Assembly (NCBI GenBank): GCA_018261815.1
Contig: JAGTRL010000010.1
Coordinates: forward strand, 1 to 34,200
Length of the DNA: 34,200 nt
Direction of reading: 5' to 3'
From: Pseudomonadota bacterium
GTDB taxonomy: Bacteria; Pseudomonadota; Gammaproteobacteria; Burkholderiales; Burkholderiaceae_C
A program made the translations under genes and the position numbers. The stretch's first letter is position 1. Every line of letters starts with the position of its first letter. Positions 32,482 through 34,200 of this stretch are shown piece after piece. Below the pieces are notes generated by a model. That model did not search any database. It was not told where the DNA came from and was given only the letters and a program-made list of their open reading frames with translations.

Positions 32482-34200
32482 CAGCAGACGGGACGGGTCG
32501 ACGTCCAGCTTGGCCAGGGCGCTGCGCGTGGCGCGCACGCTCAGGCTTTCGTCCTGCGCCGGCAGCAGCAACCCGGCCTGCAGGAAGGACGCCAGCCGCT
32601 GCTGCTGGAACAGCACGCAGCGACCCTGCGCGGTGACGAACATCGACAGCTGCTTGCGCAGGCCCAGCCAAGCCAGCTGCACCGCCTCGTTGCGGCCGCG
32701 GTAGTCGAGCATGTACCAGCCGCCGACCTGCAACTCGCGCGCCCAGGCGATCATCGCCGGCGTCGGCATCGAGCCGCCTTCGGACACCACCTCCAGTTCG
32801 GAGCTCTCGTGGCCCGACAGGTCGAAGACGATCGAGTCGTCGATGGTCACGTCGGCGGCGTCGGGCAGCAGCTCTTCCAGCGACTCGAGCCGTTCGGCCA
32901 GCTCTTGCAGCCGTTCGTGCGGGATCACTGGCGCCTTGGCCGTGAAGGCTGCGGCCAGCGAGTTGTTGAGGATCTGGATGTGCTCGTCCTGCCGGGCCGG
33001 ATCCATGCCGGCCGAGGACATGCCGTCGCGCAGCGTCTTCAGCAGCGGCGTCAGCCGGCGGATGACTTCGGCCCGCTCCTCGCGGGTGACCTTGGCACTG
33101 GCCGACCAGATCAGGTCGGAGGCGGCGCGCTTCATCGCGCGGGTTTCGTCGCTCTGCGAGCCGTAGCGCACCGCGGTGGTGGCCAGCACGTCGGCCCACA
33201 CCTGGAACAGGAAGGCACGCACGCTTTCCTGCACCGGCATCTCGTTGAGCATGCGGCGCAGCTCGATGGTGTACTGGATGGCCATGGTTTCGCGCTGCTC
33301 GACCTGCTGGGCCAGCGACACGCCCTTGCGCGTGGCCTCGTTCTCGTTGCTGAAGTAGTGCTCCAGGAACTTCTCGAACTCGGTGAGCACGGTCTGGAAG
33401 ACACGCCGGCCGGTGTCGGGATAGGCCTCGACCACCTGCACGACGCGCTTGATCTCCTTCTCCAGCGCGTCGCCGACGCTGCGCGTCGAGCTGTCGAAGC
33501 CCATCACGCAGGCGCCCATGCGGTCGATCAGCCGCCGCGCGGGGTGGTCGACGGTGGCAAAGAAGTCGGGCTCGGTGACGGCCACGCGCAGCACCGGCAT
33601 CTGCAGCCGCGCGAACCACACGCGCACGCTGGCTGGGATGCGGTCTTCGGTGAGGATGCTCTGGAACAGCAGCGCGACGATCTCGATGGTGGCCCGTTCC
33701 TCGGGTGTGGCCGCCGACTGCTTCAGCGCCTGCTTGCGCTGGTGCAGCTCTTCCAGCAGCGCCGGCGTGGTCACCGTCGGCTCGCCGGCGCGCTTCGTGC
33801 TGGCAGCGACCCGCCGGCGGATGCCCTGCTGCGCCTGGTCGATGGCCTGGGCCAGCCCGGGCGACAGTTTGTGCGCGCGGCTGGTGTCGCTGAAGGACGG
33901 CAGGTGCCGGCCGACCAGCCGGTTCAGCCGGCCGAGCACTGCCTCGGAATGCTCGCCGCTGCGCGCCAGCGGCGCCGCACGGGTCATCATGCGGGTTTCT
34001 TCGCCGACGCCACCGCGGCCCGGGAAACTGCCATCGCCCGACGCCCCGGCATGCGAGCCGGCCCAGTACGCCGAGTTCGAACTGCGCCCGGCACCCGAAC
34101 TGGTGGTCGGCCTGGCACCCGGACCGGTGCCGCGGCCCGATGTGCCGCCGCCTGCGCCGACGCCGTAGCCGCTGCCACCGCCACCGCCACCGCCACCGCC
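32476..34200 (-). CDS. DUF1631 family protein (5' part beyond window edge)
   Basis: The frame stays open from the internal ATG at 33990 to the right edge, so I treat it as 5'-partial; 574 residues are visible. The first ~70 are Gly/Ser-rich low complexity (a run of nine Gly at the very edge), a probable linker. The rest is the mostly helical DUF1631 region: ARLQMPVLRVAVTEPDFFA, DHPARRLIDRMG, FLEHYFSNENEATRKGV, NEMPVQESVRAFLFQVWADVLA. It ends in a smaller beta-rich end domain (GGWYMLDYRGRNEAVQLAWLG ... GRCVLFQQQRLASFLQ) that resembles a PilZ-like barrel in its W-x-R-G-R pattern, though that likeness is by eye only. Function is unknown; some members are wrongly named thymidine phosphorylase. 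The last codon (Asn) and stop come from repeat copy 3. Confidence 0.88.
   Translation of the reverse strand, partial: GGGGGGGGGSGYGVGAGGGTSGRGTGPGARPTTSSGAGRSSNSAYWAGSHAGASGDGSFPGRGGVGEETRMMTRAAPLARSGEHSEAVLGRLNRLVGRHLPSFSDTSRAHKLSPGLAQAIDQAQQGIRRRVAASTKRAGEPTVTTPALLEELHQRKQALKQSAATPEERATIEIVALLFQSILTEDRIPASVRVWFARLQMPVLRVAVTEPDFFATVDHPARRLIDRMGACVMGFDSSTRSVGDALEKEIKRVVQVVEAYPDTGRRVFQTVLTEFEKFLEHYFSNENEATRKGVSLAQQVEQRETMAIQYTIELRRMLNEMPVQESVRAFLFQVWADVLATTAVRYGSQSDETRAMKRAASDLIWSASAKVTREERAEVIRRLTPLLKTLRDGMSSAGMDPARQDEHIQILNNSLAAAFTAKAPVIPHERLQELAERLESLEELLPDAADVTIDDSIVFDLSGHESSELEVVSEGGSMPTPAMIAWARELQVGGWYMLDYRGRNEAVQLAWLGLRKQLSMFVTAQGRCVLFQQQRLASFLQAGLLLPAQDESLSVRATRSALAKLDVDPSRLLN
34174..34200. 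repeat. GCCACC hexamer tandem repeat (poly-Gly codons)
   Basis: Four and a half copies of GCCACC reach the window edge. On the minus strand they read as alternating GGC and GGT glycine codons in the linker of the DUF1631 protein, so length changes would alter the linker by two residues per unit without shifting the frame. Confidence 0.8.

Noticed and set aside
1-34200. Defence island, prophage, CRISPR array or integrative element
   Set aside because: No transposase, integrase, Cas, toxin or phage structural gene, no spaced direct repeats, and no tRNA-flanked insertion; nearly all genes are housekeeping or widespread families.

Overview
The window reads as ordinary chromosome of a GC-rich betaproteobacterium, most likely order Burkholderiales; genus is not decidable by eye. 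The grounds are dense GC-rich coding on both strands, the tsaB-rimI-uracil-DNA-glycosylase run, the def-fmt / LysM-dprA-smg divergon, the purE-purK-tsaC run next to fba/pyk/pgk, a DUF1631 gene and a DUF6279-type lipoprotein. I see 35 protein genes (two cut by the window ends), no rRNA or tRNA gene, no CRISPR array, no transposase and no phage gene. No stretch of more than 300 bases lacks a gene.

Layout: 1-2066 holds methyl-cycle and folate C1 genes (ahcY 3' end, metF, convergent 5-formyl-THF cyclo-ligase). 2320-6480 is a plus-strand run: Slt-type transglycosylase, NDUFA9-like SDR, glutathione S-transferase, and a small membrane zinc-ribbon protein. 6501-7786 (minus) is a MidA-like methyltransferase coupled to a DUF2905 protein. 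Divergent from it are a pteridine-reductase-type SDR, folB and ttcA. 9917-12200 is a lipoprotein head to head with glmU. 12210-14201 (minus) is tsaB-rimI-UDG; divergent from it are dacB and a SemiSWEET gene. 16044-19790 (minus) holds an SGNH-like lipoprotein and purE-purK-tsaC. A phospholipase-D-like gene (plus) separates these from a minus-strand central-carbon block, pgk-maeB-pyk-fba, preceded by def-fmt and a small lipoprotein. 29586-32365 (plus) is LysM-dprA-smg, and a minus-strand DUF1631 gene runs off the right end.

Functional links: t6A tRNA modification (tsaB, tsaC), other tRNA and translation steps (ttcA, fmt, def, rimI), cell wall (slt, glmU, dacB, LysM), lower glycolysis and the pyruvate/malate node (fba, pgk, pyk, maeB), purine synthesis (purE, purK) and folate (folB, a FolM/PTR1-like SDR, metF, cyclo-ligase).

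I did not find a clearly new multigene system. The observations most worth a second look are: a structured ~85-95 bp intergenic repeat present three times, each copy starting at the stop codon of a gene; an SGNH-hydrolase-like lipoprotein that seems to lack the catalytic Ser and His; an SDR next to folB with the Asp/Tyr/Lys pattern of pteridine reductases; two divergent gene pairs with almost no or negative intergenic space; and a dprA gene lying in the same frame as the LysM gene before it, one codon after its amber stop.
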